Assembly: GCA_022494885.1 (NCBI GenBank)
Contig: JAGVSM010004947.1
Coordinates: forward strand, 1-64,000
Reading direction: 5' to 3'
Origin: Micrasema longulum
Taxonomy: Eukaryota; Arthropoda; Insecta; Trichoptera; Brachycentridae
Length of the DNA stretch: 64,000 nt
The notes below the pieces were generated by a model that did no database searches, was not told where the DNA came from, and saw only the letters and a program-made list of their open reading frames with translations. Positions within the stretch are counted from its first letter, which is position 1, and every line of letters starts with the position of its first letter. Below are positions 63,501-64,000 of the stretch, in pieces. Made by a program: the position numbers and the translations under genes.

Positions 63501-64000
63501 TCAACGGATCACGCAAACATATCTGGCGTTAAATGTTTTGGTTTAATTAATCTATTATATAAAAACAACAACACGACAGTATGAGCTATATGCATGATAA
63601 TGGGACTAATCTTTTATTGACTTGGCTTCAGAGTTACAAAATTTAAAAATAATAATCTTATCTGACGTTTTTAAAATTATAAAATTACTGTAATAGACAT
63701 AGGCTATTGTTATATAAGTAGATACAGTTTTTGCTACCATTTGTGTTTGCGATATGGCTATGAGAAAAAATGGCGATATTGGGCAAAAGACCCGTCATAT
63801 AATTTGCCAAACTCACAGTAAAAGAGGCAGTGAAAAAAGAATACTTAAATTCAATAAAAAACGCAATTTATGAATTAAAAGATTTAAATAAGTAACTCGT
63901 TTATTGACAAAAAAACATAGTTTTTTGTATGAATGAAACCAAAAAAAAATCCACGGTCCTTAACACGGTTTCAGGTATATGAGAAAACAAATTCTCATAT
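63500..64000. other. Unassigned AT-rich DNA
   Basis: No gene or repeat recognised up to the end of the window. Confidence 0.35.

Overview
The window is an AT-rich stretch of animal nuclear DNA, almost certainly from an arthropod and most likely an insect. The evidence is the mix of mobile elements: RTE- and Jockey/CR1-like LINEs, Penelope-like elements, mariner and hAT relics, and several tRNA-derived SINE families, many of whose LINE copies end in TAAA or TTTA repeats. I find no convincing host protein-coding exon, no rRNA and no functional tRNA gene. No open frame longer than about 110 codons belongs to anything but a retroelement. It reads as intergenic or deep intronic DNA built from nested transposon debris. 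Species and order cannot be fixed from this sequence alone.

Layout. 0-10 kb: SINE-A copies, a pair of diverged long repeats (near 2.0-2.8 and 7.2-7.7 kb), a GC-rich island near 1.2-1.4 kb, a LINE 3' end near 5.3 kb and a mariner deletion derivative near 8.1-8.6 kb. 10-19 kb: a decayed Penelope-like GIY-YIG remnant (10.7-11.1 kb), a 5'-truncated LINE (11.4-12.7 kb), the best element in the window (a Penelope-like element at 13.38-15.29 kb with 13-bp target duplications and inverted ~430-bp terminal arms), a well-formed hammerhead-ribozyme-like fold (16.07-16.11 kb) and an RTE copy with an 11-bp target duplication (18.2-18.96 kb). 19-29 kb: MITE family D, a SINE-C copy, LINE scraps and two adjacent non-autonomous hAT elements (26.15-27.39 and 27.48-28.36 kb), each holding another element. 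29-47 kb: SINE-B copies (one inserted into a SINE-A), MITE families D and E, LINE tails, a mariner pseudogene in two pieces and a second RTE copy with target duplications. 47-64 kb: LINE tails, SINE-A copies, a Jockey/CR1-like LINE with a 436-residue reverse-transcriptase ORF inserted into a MITE, a short tandem repeat and a GC-rich patch near 63.3 kb.

How the parts relate. The LINEs are the likely source of the enzymes that move SINEs; hAT and mariner transposases, absent here in intact form, would have moved the non-autonomous DNA elements. The most interesting theme is the recurrence of hammerhead-like motifs (CTGANGA ... GAAAC ... GTH between paired flanks) beside Penelope-type sequences at several independent loci, two of them with the ribozyme-bearing arm inverted at the upstream, truncated end of the element.
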